64,000 bases of DNA, taken from assembly GCA_016800925.1 (NCBI GenBank), contig JABCPU010000283.1:1-64000 (forward strand), written 5' to 3'. Made by a program: the position numbers and the translations under genes. Source of the DNA: Suillus spraguei (Eukaryota > Basidiomycota > Agaricomycetes > Boletales > Suillaceae). Below are positions 30,886-41,790 of this stretch, in pieces (the first letter of the stretch is position 1; each line of letters starts with the position of its first letter). The notes beneath the pieces are model-generated. The model made no database searches, was not told the DNA's origin, and saw only the letters and a list, made by a program, of their open reading frames with translations.

Positions 30886-31479
30886 TCCTGCTTCCACTCG
30901 CTGCTCCCACTCTCTCACTCATTGCTCCCACTCTCTCACTCATTGCTGTCGCTCTCTTTCATTGATATCACTCACTTGGTAAGCTCTATATCTACCTCAA
31001 TACGAGCATCGAGACAGTGGACACTCGAATTGCACTCGACTTGCTTGACGTTCTCGCTACCTGTTATATTGACATATTCTCGCTTACCTGTATTTGGCTG
31101 AGGCTCAGGCCGAAGCCAAGCCATCATTGACGGCTTTAGCCCTGCCTCCAGTTATTTTAATCCAAAGCCATCTGAAACCAGGCCAAAGCCGCGCTTTCAG
31201 ACCAAGATGGTCAGGAGCATTACTGCCAGTAAGAAACATCATGTAAGCAAATTTTGATGTGGATGGATGGATGGATAGATAGATAGATAGATAGATGACT
31301 CCTTCAGTCGTTCACTTGCATTACCTTTGACTGCCTTGAATAACACGAGTTGCTCATCAGTAGTTCATATTCTCTACTAGTACTTTAAATATTAATACAG
31401 CGTCATAGTTATTTATTAGCTTCGTAGCTAATACTAACACATAGTGGCATATTCACACTTCTGTGTATATTCTAGACAG
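30886..31479. other. Intergenic, with simple repeats
   Basis: It contains a CACTCTCTCACTCATTGCTCC direct repeat (about 30908-30955, two to three units) and a tetranucleotide run, but no supportable gene. Confidence 0.45.
31262..31297 (+). repeat. Microsatellite (GATG)n then (GATA)n
   Basis: GATGGATGGATG switches to GATAGATAGATAGATAGATA. It lies within a decayed relative of repeat S (preceded by GCAAATTTTGATGTGGATGG). Confidence 0.9.
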
Positions 31480-31742
31480 ACAGTTTACTTAGAAGTGATT
31501 CAATATCATTGAAGGGTAGTAAGCTGATGCAAAACATCATCCTGGGACAATAAATGGTGGCATAGTATTTAGCGTTAGGAAGTAGAAACTTGAATTGTGT
31601 CGGATCGTCCAAGTAAATTCTTGCAGTTTCTGCCATTGTAGTTACAAGTACTCATCATCCGCCTCTGCTACCCTTATATTATTGAGTAGTTTTTACCATT
31701 AAAAACAGTCTCCAACAAGGGAAACCAAGTATTTACTCTCGC
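31480..31742 (+). repeat. Dispersed module A, copy 2 (upstream of gene X)
   Basis: Partner of 12425-12705, same orientation, about 800 bp upstream of the gene X start. The similarity ends at 'TACTCTCGCTTGA', the same point as in copy 1 ('TACTATCGCTTGA'). Confidence 0.75.
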
Positions 31743-32549
31743 TTGAAAAAAATTGGATTTCAAAATCGGACTTTGAAAAAGGTAAAACCACAATCTGCTA
31801 GTCTCACTGCTGACCCTTCTTCCAGAATTGGAGCAGAAACCATGCTGCATCTCCTTACAAAGACCTCTATCTTCATCATGCTGTCAAACCAGTATTTTTT
31901 CTTTCAGTTAATTGGTGAGCCCTTGATATATATTACACCTTTAAAACACGATAAGTCGATGTATTCAAGTGGATTGAGCACATATTGTCTGAGAAAGCGG
32001 AAAAGTGATTTTTAGAGTGCTCAGTGGCAACACCATTTTCTTTCACAGGACCTGTGAAAATGTGATGACGCTTATAAATACTTACATACATGTTCCTTTG
32101 GACATATGAGATGCAAAAGCGGCTAAAATATGTGTTTTCGTTGTTGGAAAATATGGATCTGGCATTCACTTGCGTGCCCTTTGACTGACTTGATTACATT
32201 ATGTCATACAATCATTGTAGACGCAGACGTCCATGACGTCCATGACTGGTCACTGAATTCCATGACATAACTTCTTTCCTTTCACTCCTTTCTATCATTA
32301 TGTAGTTTTAAGTTGAGCTATCGGGATACTTAGGGAACTCATGAGTCATAAAAGATAATAAAATTTATATTCAGTACTCTCCCTAATGGTAGCCTATAAT
32401 TTCTCACTTGTACGAATCTGGAAAATCTCGAATCAAAAACAAATTTCCAACAAATACTTTGAGTTTTGTGAAATAACTTTGCTGCCACTAGATCCTAATT
32501 TGTCATTAGTACTGACCTTTTCTACGGCCTCTACGGTATAAGTGCTCTC
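31743..32549. other. Intergenic upstream of gene X
   Basis: About 800 bp with no supported gene. It includes a decayed S-like piece at 32190-32290 (tccatgacgtccatgac...actgaattccatgacata). It would hold the promoter of gene X; no clear core motif is visible. Confidence 0.4.
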
Positions 32550-35500
32550 ATGGTTGAACTTGGAACAGACTCAGATGCAGAGCTCATGAGCGATGATGGC
32601 GTGTATGTGGTCCTCTCTATGGCTCGCAACTGACTCAAATATGGTTTTTTTTTAAGGGAAAGTGGCGACTACTTTCAAGTTGATGAACACGACATTGATC
32701 CCCACAAGCAACCCAACAATATCCTGTTTGATGTCACCAAGCTTCCAGAACAGCTCGCAACCACTGATGGACACGACCAGGAAGAGGTGCAGGCAGCACT
32801 ATATCAGCAGCAGAGCGATTCTTCCAGTGATTATGTGACGAAGTTCAATACTACCCCAATACAGACAGTCACTCTATCTAAGCTGTGCGACTTGTACAGA
32901 ACCAAAGATGTCCAAAAAGCCATTGGCCTGCTCCGGAAACGTCTGAGGCTTGTGGTCGACAATGAGCACCTAGTGCAACAAGATGGTCCAAACGTTGTTC
33001 CAAGAATTGGCCCGCATTTTATCGACCACATCTTATACGTTGGATCTCACAGGGGACTAGACGCAGCTTTGCCCAAGCTAATCGCCGACCATAATTGGCA
33101 GATAACACTCAACCTTACCAACACTTATCGCTTGTGGCCCGACAGCAATACCACATGCCTTCCATTTAATCCCCTTGGACGTATGATGTATATTGGTATA
33201 CGACTGCAAGAACAGCTTTGGTTAGCCATGGTTCCAAATATGTTCTTTCAGCGTGATCACCCAGCAAATGGAAGGGAGCAGTTTCCAATTCTCGATGCGC
33301 CAACAACTGCCCTCTCACAGCCACATACCTTGATGTTAATCATGTTCATTGCCTTTGCTTTGGAGGATATGCGATTCCAAGACATTCACTGCATTGAGCA
33401 TTATCCCGTGCCACTCAATCGTACTAACGTCAAGGAATCTACAGAGATCTTGTGAGTCAAAGCTATCCCATCATCGAGAAACACAGATGCTGACATTCTA
33501 ACAGAGGAAGAGATTGGGAGAACAACAGGAACATAGTCCTCCGTCTGGTAGATGCAAAGACGCTACACATGGCGTTTCGCACAAAGTGGTAAGACTGGGT
33601 GGAGGGCGTGCCAGATGCATGGAAACAGGACAGATTCCTTCAAAATAACTCACCTGTTGGCGTGACTATTCGATATGGTCAGAACCAACCACTCCATGTC
33701 AGTGGTGCCTTCGATGTCGAGAGTGCAAATTGGGATAATGATAGGAAATACAAGCATATAAGGCAGTTTACATTCTCATTAGCAACTCACATCAGGTGCG
33801 TAATTAGTCATTTCACAAGCAGCATCTCAATATCGATGAATCATTGTAATTACAGCTATTTAGATGTGGAAGAGTGGCATATTATTCCACAGGAAAACAT
33901 ACTCAATGCCCATGAGGTTCTATATAATAAACCTGACACTGATGAAGCCAGAGAGCAGGTCGACCTCCACAACCTGCCACTACTTGACGATGATGGCTGC
34001 GAAATCAATGTTTACTCCGAGGAGGGATTGAGAGTTCCACGGCGCACTCCTGTTCTGTTCAGCAACTGTGGTGCGCTATTAAACCTTCGCTCTGTGCATG
34101 AGCTATTCGCCTCTAGGGAAAACGATGGAGGAAGTTCCAGGAATAGTACACCATTCTACGTATATCCAGTGGCTTTTACTAAGAATCTTGGCAACATACA
34201 AGCTCATGGTCTCATGACTAACTTCAATCAGTGTTTTACCCTCATCGACGATGCCATGCGCCCTCATTTGCCAGATGATTATGACGATGAAAACGATTCA
34301 ATTGCTGGTGATGGCCCTAATCCTCATGAAGAAAATAATCGTCCGCGTCTTGGCTCTGCTGTATTACATGGTATCCACTGCCAGGTGTATAATGAACTGT
34401 CTCACCGAGTCCGAGATGAGTCCAAGTTTCATCCTGTTTAAGTGGGGATGATATCCACTGCAATGGCTGGCACCACCGCCAAAACAATAGCTGGAAAGCG
34501 TCACTGGAAACATAGGTTGAACCAGTGCAATGTTGGACTTCCTCATGAACGCTTTGTCGATAAGGTTTCTGGCAATAACCAGCCGCAGGCATTGTGGTTT
34601 GAAAACACCTACACTCTTGACGTACACCGGCTGTCAAATGAGCGACAGAATGGAAGGTAGGAGTTGCACATTTCAGTACAGTTCTGCACCTGACGAACTC
34701 ATAGAACTATATATGAACATATCATAACACCACTTCTGAAAGTCTGGAGTCACCCTACAGTATTGCAACCGATAAAAGATACCATAGTGGTTTTCAAACT
34801 GGACATAAGCTTCCCTTTGTCTTGTCCTGCTTCCACTCACACTTATTTGCTATAGCAAATTCCTTCTTTGTTTGCATGGGCTACATATCCTTTGACAACA
34901 ATGATCGATACATTGTGGGATGATAATCGAAATTCCATCAAGGAAAATGCAGTATTAGACCCTCGTGTCATCGAAGTCATGTCTATGCTGGAGCGTGCAC
35001 TCAATTACGCACATACAGGAAATGCCCGAGTTTTGTGCAGGCAGCTGATGGATCGAGCATGGATTTCCTTAGGTCTGATCCATGATGGTCTACCATGCAT
35101 ATCAGATAGTTTTATTGCCCATGGTTCACTTGTCGGTGGAAAGGTAATTGTTAGATGTGATAGATGGCCGGTTGATCTGCAGACACGTCGCCCACTGACA
35201 TCATCTCGTCGGTCACAAGAATTGACATATGGAACGGGCCAGTACAAGGTAAGATACATATGACAAGCATTTGAATTCTTCACAATCAGTCAATGCTGAT
35301 GTATTTTACCATCAGGCTTACGAAGCTCACTTCACAATCCGTCATGCCATCAATAATTTTCTGGGTTACAAATACTCTGATATACCTGACCCGTCAATGC
35401 GAATTGCATGCTATGCTGCAGAGATAGCAATAAGGGTGTACCTTGAAGACGTAAAACATTTGGTACAAGAGAACATTCTTAGGGAGTTGAAGCCCATTCT

Positions 35501-37027
35501 GGATGGCGACCGTGTACATTATCTGGCAAAGGAGCGCAACACAACTCTCAGTCATTGGCTTGATGAGGAATTTCCTCTGTCATACTCCGCCAGCGTATTG
35601 CCTCATCTTCTCAGGGCTGTTGTAAACACCAATCAAGGAAATGCAAATTTGGAGCTTGCAGAGTCACATCTCGGTTGCAAACCATTATCATACCTGGTTG
35701 ATCTTATCATCACTCAATGCAGAACACCAAATTCTTGCTGCCGCCCTCCTTTTATCACCAGTGGAAACTTTCTTGCAGTCATGCGGGTAGCAATAGATGA
35801 AATGGAAGGCTGCGCAACACATACATCTATTGCAGATAGTCAGACCAATTTTTGGGTCTCCGAGGCCATAATCCATGCATTAGTCAAGCTCAAGGTCAAT
35901 CATGTTCCTTGGTGTAGCCCGCCTGCAGGACAAAATGGAGCACCGTCCTCTGTTGTGGTCCATAACGTGTGGCTCAACCTTGGAGGAGTCATTAAACCTC
36001 TAACTCAGCCATCATCATCTTTCCTCACCAGACAGGAGTCGCTTCACATGGCAGCCTTGCAAACCTCAGAAGTAATTGAACTCGGTGATCCCAGAGGTGA
36101 CTGGAATGCTCTTCGTGTCCATCTCAACAAATTCTCCTCTGTCCTTCACAAGACCATCCTTCCCATCGAGTGGGATATGAATGCTGCTTCATTGGCTAAC
36201 TGTCCCACATATGTTATTGACACCTATAACTATGTCAAAAACATATTCAATCCCACAATTTCTTTGCATCAACTGGCTATCATTGTCGCAATCGCCTTTG
36301 CTGGTTTAACTCCCAATATCTTTGCCCCTGGGATGACAAAAAGTGATGTTCCAACCGACACCAATAAACTATCTGCATATGTCAGAGGGTTAGAGTGGGT
36401 CACTCGGCAAAACAAGAAGGGTGCAACCTCACAAGAGCCATTTATCACTATGGTGTCAACCTTTGTCATAGCCATGAGCGATCCGAAATCACCCATCTCT
36501 CAGAGAGTTCAAAGTGGCTCTGATATCAAGGAATGGTTTACCAAGCATTGTGAGCGGCTTGTAATTTTCTCAGGACATTGACATTTTGACTAACGCAATA
36601 TACGCTAGCCGCCAAGGGAATAACTACATTGGCCCTATGTAGATTGGGGGTAGCAGAGCCAGTAACAATTTGCGCTCTCTACTCTGCCAAATGGGGGCGG
36701 GATATACGAGCCCTATCTCCATCTGCAATTCTTGCAAAGCATGCTGAGGTGGTGCGTCTCATAAAAACAGGAGGTCAATATGGAGGATTTGATGCAATTG
36801 TGTATCTCATGGGAAATAAGACTGCTGACGCTCTTGCAAAAAATCATTTTGTAAAGGCGCGTCCCCTGCCAGCTCAACTACCCTCTCACACCATCACAAA
36901 TATGATATCGAGGACTGCGTCATTATCCAAGAGGACACTAGATTTGTATTGGGATGATGACTCGAGAATCAGCAGTGGTGTGGACTCTGAGGGTGGTATT
37001 AAGAAGAGGGCCAAGCGATCTAACTAG
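32550..37027 (+). pseudogene. Gene X: unrecognised eight-exon gene, about 1,356 codons, two TAA codons
   Basis: Exons 32550-32602, 32657-33451, 33505-33795, 33856-34656, 34705-34786, 34856-35248, 35316-36560, 36617-37027; every junction is GT-AG and keeps frame (4071 bases). It starts MVELGTDSDAELMSDD (acidic). Middle features: WLAMVPNMFFQRDHP, VEEWHIIPQENIL, PVAFTKNLGNIQAHGLMTNF, LFAWATYPLTTMIDTLWDD, ALNYAHTGNARVLCRQLMDR. Later: VWLNLGGVIKPLTQ and a stretch with Leu/Ile-rich helices. It ends in a basic KKRAKRSN, which could be a nuclear signal. In-frame TAA at 33590-33592 and 34439-34441 both fit CAA to TAA and sit mid-exon. No known domain is recognised; catalytic motifs of DDE, RT or helicase type are not visible. 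It lies between modules A and B. The size and exon structure argue for a real gene, recently disabled. Confidence 0.6.
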
Positions 37028-37309
37028 CCAACTTCATTTGTCATGATGTCATTTTTTATTTCAGTCTTACCTTAGTATGGAATAAAAGGCCAATAAATCT
37101 ACAATGTTCTTGATTTCACACATACAGCTTTCCAATGTGTAGATAGATAAAGGATTTTTATCAACAATAAATTGTGTCTTTACCCAGCATACTCGCACGC
37201 GCACTACGTGACCTGTTATCTTCACCCAAATGACATTCAATTGTTGAAGGCAAATTGCATAAAATATTAGTATTTATATTGAATGTCCTGTACAAGGTAT
37301 ACACATCAT

Positions 37310-37634
37310 TTTCATTTTTATAATTTACATTTATCACAAAATACATGACTTGTTTCATAGATGGTAAGTCTGCTGGTGAAAGTCAGTCTGACATCAGTCA
37401 AGGTCAGTATAGCGTCAGTCAAAGTCAGCCTCATAAATGTACGTCAATGTCAGTCTAATGTCAGTCTCAGAGATGTCCATCAAGGTCAGTCTAATGTCAA
37501 TCAAGGTCAGTCTAATGTCAATCAAGGTCAGTCTAATGTCAGTCAAAGTCAGTGATTTATTGTTTATGTAATATAAATTAGGTTCCAGTCAATGACAGAC
37601 TCATCCTTTGAATTTTACTACCGATATCACTTAA
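37310..37634 (+). repeat. Dispersed module B, copy 2, with decamer array
   Basis: Homologous to 9480-9745. It has a longer array here: about ten AGTCARGGTCAGTCTAATGTC-type units from 37378 to 37552. The similarity with copy 1 stops at CGATATCACT, precisely where the mariner-like element begins, so that element inserted into this module. Confidence 0.75.
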
Positions 37635-37636
37635 TA

Positions 37637-38904
37637 AAAAGTTCACCCCTTGATTTGGACGCAATGAGTTTGCATATATTTGTACCCACAAAAAAACCTC
37701 TGAATATTCTCAAAATATGTGTTTGCTGAGTGATTTGTCACATTAGTTATTCTATGATATCATGTCTCCACACCTCACGGAACAGGTAAGAGAGAGGATT
37801 ATTATCTGGCATTTTCAGCAACAGAAGACAATTGCCGAAATAGCTCAACTTGCTGGGTGTAGTCAGCGAAGTATCTACAAGATTTTGACACTTCACCGAG
37901 ATTTTGGGCATACAAGAAATCCATTTGCTCATCGTTGTGGCAAGCCTCATATCCTTAACCAACAGGACCTCTCATTTATCACATCCATTCTTGATGCCAA
38001 CCCATCCCTGTTCCTCGGCAAAATCCAAGAGCAGCTGCTCGACAGTAAACTCCCTGTCATCAGTGTGAAGATAAGTGTTATGAACCTCCTCAATTTCAGC
38101 ATGTGAATGGTAGAAACGAGGAGGGTTAACACCTCCATCTATAAGACAATCAGCAACAAAACTAGTATTAGAACATGCCTTACCAATCCATGCAGGACTC
38201 CTAAGCCAGCCATCTGATGGGCGAGACTCATGAGACAACGGGACATTCTCCTTGTTGGACAGGAATGTCCCATGGGGACGAGGAGTTGGTGACACCTCAG
38301 TCCATGATTCTGTCATCTCAGCGCACTGCATTGATCGAGAGAATAGCAAGAGCTAATAAATGAGTGTGAGGATTGAGGGTGACTTTTTTGCGAGGATTGG
38401 ACTCACCTTATATATGGATGGCAAAACAATAAGATATATTCGAGCCTATACCATCGCAGGATATTGATAAGGTTAGCATTGTCAGCCAGTCAAATATAAA
38501 TCATACCATACCTTGTAGAGACAAAGCTCATGTCCATAGGAAGGCCTTGTGGACAGCATAGTTCACCTGAATAGCGCGAAAACCCTGTAGGGAAGGCAGC
38601 AAATTTGTGCAATGAGTCTACACAATCATATGACCCTACAAATCAGGCTGGAGCTACACTCCAATTAGGAGCCCAGTGCTTGATTGACTACACCGGGACG
38701 TCACAAGCCCTAAGAATGAAGACTATCAGCTCAAAGGGGAACAAACAGAATACATACAATTGTTCAAGTTGAGGCTTGGCATCCGATCGGCAGTGTGACA
38801 ATGGCTGTTGTGGTTAGGGTTAGAGGTTTCGGTGGAGTACATTCAAATTTTACGCTCACTAAATATATGCAAATACGTTGCGTCCAAATCAAGGGTGAAC
38901 TTTT
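37637..38904 (+). mobile_element. Mariner-like element, 1.27 kb, TA target duplication
   Basis: AAAAGTTCACCCCTTGATTT at the left and its inverted partner AAATCAAGGGTGAACTTTT at the right, with TIR similarity extending about 48 bp (through ttggacgcaa ... tttgcatatattt). TA flanks both ends (37635-37636, 38905-38906). The interior holds the start of a DDE transposase (37762-38103), then at about 38030 it switches to sequence that reads on the minus strand (ADCLIDGGVNPPRFYHSHAE, VHNTYLHTDDREFT) which I cannot place, then non-coding. The catalytic core is absent, so the element is non-autonomous. Confidence 0.8.
37762..38103 (+). pseudogene. DDE transposase N-terminal HTH fragment
   Basis: 114 codons: MSPHLTEQVRERIIIWHFQQ, then QKTIAEIAQLAGCSQRSIYK, LHRDFGHTRNPFAHRCGKPH and a winged-helix part ILNQQDLSFITSILDANP. 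This is the two-HTH DNA-binding region of fungal Tc1/mariner-type transposases, whose usual next part (IQEQL...GIxVS..T) is just recognisable as KIQEQLLDSKLPV before the frame ends. The DDE domain has been replaced or deleted. Confidence 0.7.
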
Positions 38905-39179
38905 TAATGCAAACGACTGTATTCAGCGCGCTCTTATCTTAGCAGGTCCCACACCCTTTGAAAACTCGCAGCCGGAGCCCTAGTGCTTCTTACAGACTAG
39001 ATTGCCAGATCTCCGATAATCTGATCAGATATGATCCTTGTGCCATCTGCTTATCAGTATAAACATGTGGTTTTGGTGTGTTCGGTTCGAGGACGCACTT
39101 CAACACCTACAACTCATAGATGGACTCCCAACTTTGGACACACTAACTCAATGGTGAAGATCGGCAAGAGGTCAAACTG
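38905..39179. other. Intergenic, no gene seen
   Basis: Short stretch between the mariner-like element and the hAT remnant. It contains an imperfect palindrome around gatctccgataatctgatcagatatgatc (39010-39040). Nothing coding is supported. Confidence 0.4.
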
Positions 39180-40000
39180 TGGATGGTGGTAGGATCACTT
39201 CGTGGAACACCCAGGTTATGCCACTAAAGAAGCAGCTTCAATTGTCAGCGGGAAGGCAAAAGTGATGTGTGCGAGGCGCTATGAGCAGTGCATTGCACAA
39301 GCTCAGGCATTAGATGAGCAGCAAGTTCGTGCAGGCCAGCAAGATGCACTGAGGGATGAAGCAGCAATAGGCACTCGTATGCAAACCTATTGTGTTGCTT
39401 TTTCATCTCAATTTGCCCGAATTTTGCTTCTTGTGAACGTCTTTTCAGCACATTTGGCACAATTCTTACAAAATGGAGAAATCGGCTCTCAACTGAGACC
39501 CTCACCCTTCTGGCGGAACTCAAATGTATGTTCATGAGGAGCATGTATGCAACAATGTCATCAAGAAATGGCTTCAGCGCAGGTACTGTAATTCTGGAGA
39601 CACAGACAAAGCAGAGCCCATTCCAACAGCTCATGTGGTTGATGGTGATCCATTGGAAGAAAGTAGTGGACAAGAGCTGCGCAACCTCACCTTCGAGAGG
39701 CGCAGTATAAGTGAGGTTGCAGCAGACCTTATCCAAGCTGTTCAAGAGGAGGATATTTCTACAGTGGACTCACCGGTACCCATCAGTGCTGATTCATTCT
39801 CTCGCATTACCATTAATGACTTACTTGACTATTCTTGCATTGAAGAATGGCTGGGATCTTTCTATAAAGTTGCCATCTGAGGTTTAGACGCTGAGCTTGA
39901 GTTGTATGAGCTTCTTGACTTGGGTGCAGAGGGAATTGATGATTCGGACTGTTGGAATCCGAAGGATCTGAGAGGAAAGAGACCGAAGGATCCGAGATAG
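39180..40000 (+). pseudogene. hAT transposase remnant (N- and C-terminal parts only)
   Basis: The first part (39190-39380) reads HFVEHPGYATKEAASIVSGK and AKVMCARRYEQCIAQAQ, like the N-terminal BED-finger region of basidiomycete hAT transposases. It then shifts frame into FASCERLFSTFGTILTKWRN and RLSTETLTLLAELK, the hAT C-terminal dimerisation block. The tail runs in other frames through SFSRITINDLLDY and LLDLGAEGIDDSDCWNPKD (about 39955). The RNase H-fold catalytic region is gone. A TAG precedes the first part. Sequence 40001-40173 has no supported gene, and I see no clear TIRs. Confidence 0.7.
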
Positions 40001-40173
40001 GTATGAGCAGGAAGAGATAAGAAGAGTGGTCCGAGAGCAAGGCCAGAATGGCCAATAGCATGTGCCAGCGTGACAACATCGTCACACTGTGCAATATGCC
40101 ATTTGATTTCGTTACGCTATGCAATATGCCGTTTTGATTAGTTGTATTTTCGTTGCTATTCCACTCACTTTAT

Positions 40174-41481
40174 AGATGGTGCTAGGGTCCCTGCCAGAGT
40201 CATACAGGCCCCTGCTATCGTCCATCACTGCTACTGCCAAAATAACAAATACACCACTTACCGCGCATGAGCTCATCAGCCTGATAAGCGAAGAGTATGA
40301 GCATCGGCAGCTAAGTGACTGACGCCCTGGCCGGAAGGCAGGAAACAGTGCCCTGAATGCCAGAGAGGCAAAAGGCAAGGGAAGAGTGTCAGCTACCTCC
40401 AGTAAAAGTAACCCGGATATTACCTGCTTTAATTGCGACTGCAAGGGCCACTATAAGACCAACTGCTGGAGACCAGGAGGAGGAAAGGAGGGCCAGGGGC
40501 TGAATCAACAGTGGAAGAGAGGAGAGAGACCCCCCAAGCAGGCCGCAAACTCAGCAGCCGACTCCTCCAAACCTGCGGATCAATACGCCGTTGTCATGTC
40601 AGACTTAGCCAGTGTGGCGAGGGACTTAAACGTACCAGTGGAGAGGTGAGGTGCCATTGTAGACTCGCGAGGGAGAGTACCTGAGTGCAGAGTTTGACAA
40701 CTACCTATCTCAGCATGGTATAGAGCGCCAGTTGACTGTACATGACTCACCTCAGCAGAATGGTGTAGCCGAGCACTTAAATCAGACTCTGGTAGAGCAC
40801 AGAAGGGCAATGCTTATCACCAAGGACCTCCCGAAGTTCCTCTGGGCGAAGGCCGTCAGTTATGCTACCTGGTTGAAGAATCGCCTACTGTCTAGAGTGA
40901 CACCAGGCACCACGCCCTATGAGCTTGTCCGCAAGGCAAAGCCCAGCCTTGCACAGGCGCGCGAATTTGGATGTGCCGCCTATGTCCACCTCTTGGGTGC
41001 CGGGAAACTCGAGCTGCGAGCGGAGGAAGGGGTTTTTGTGGGGGTGGATGCAGAGAGCAAGGGTTACCGTATCTACTGGCCAGAGAAATGGAGGGTGTCA
41101 GTGGAATGGAATGTGACCTTTGCCCCTACTGAGGTGACCGTTGCCCAGGATGTACTGAATGAGGGAGAGTCTAACACCACCCCAAACAGTAACAGCAACA
41201 ATAACAACAACAATGATGTTACAGTTACTGAAGCTGACAATGCACCTACCGTTTAGCACATCCCAGTGCCACCATCCTCCATCCCTACTCCAGAGCCGAG
41301 AGTAATGCACAGTAGGCCAGCCCCAGGTTACTATACCAGGCTCCAGAGCGGCCAGACGGCGACAGTTGCCATAGAGTCTCTGCTGGAGGTGTCAGAATTG
41401 GACCTTTTGGATGAGGTAACCCACCTAGAACGTGCCCTGGCTGCTGCCAAGCCAGAGCCCACCCTGCAGCCAGCAGGCTGA
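40174..41481 (+). pseudogene. Ty1/copia gag joined to integrase C-terminus
   Basis: Gag part 40174-40649: SLPESYRPLLSSI, an in-frame TGA in LSD-RPG (fits CGA), and a zinc knuckle CFNCDCKGHYKTNC (CX2CX4HX4C). The sequence then jumps near 40680 to the end of the integrase core (DSPQQNGVAEHLNQTLVEH, with the catalytic Glu region changed around VAEHLNQ), LREFGC-like QAREFGCAAYVHLL and the copia linker VFVGVDAESKGYRIYWP. An Asn run follows, then a TAG at 41254, then another open part to 41481. Protease and most of integrase, and all of RT and RNase H, are absent. It is a deletion derivative in one orientation. Confidence 0.8.
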
Positions 41482-41483
41482 GT

Positions 41484-41790
41484 CATTGGTAGGAGAAATG
41501 GGTAGGGGAAATGAAGAAGAAATGGGAAGAAAATGAAGTTTCTTGTAAGAGGCGGCAGACTTTCCATAAGATGGGTGGGGGGATGAAGAAGAAATGGAGG
41601 AAAGTGAATTTTCTCGTAAGGGGTGACGAACTTTTCATAAGATGAGTCGTTGGTAGCAGGACAAATGGGTGGAATGAAGAAAAAATGGGAGGAAAGTGAA
41701 GTTTCTCATAAGAGGTGATGAACTTTTTGTAAGATGAGTCGTTGGTAGTAGGAAAAATGGGAGGAACATAAAGTTTATTGAAGGGAAAGA
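41484..41790 (+). repeat. Tandem repeat, about 90-bp unit, three copies
   Basis: Units built on GATGAAGAAGAAATGGGAGG, AAAGTGAAGTTTCTCATAAG, AGGTGATGAACTTTTCATAA, GATGAGTCGTTGGTAG. Inverted relatives occur at 12290-12420. In both places it borders the 3' end of the KDZ-like remnant, so it belongs to that element. Confidence 0.75.

Noticed and set aside
33563..33629. A 40-bp intron (gtaag...aaacag) that would remove the TAA at 33590 in gene X.
   Set aside because: It is shorter than every other intron here and would put the following well-conserved-looking frame out of register.
37361..37555. ORF of repeated NVNQGQS-type peptide; also the CRISPR-like look of the array.
   Set aside because: It is a eukaryotic decamer minisatellite: units are adjacent without unique spacers, and the peptide is an artefact.
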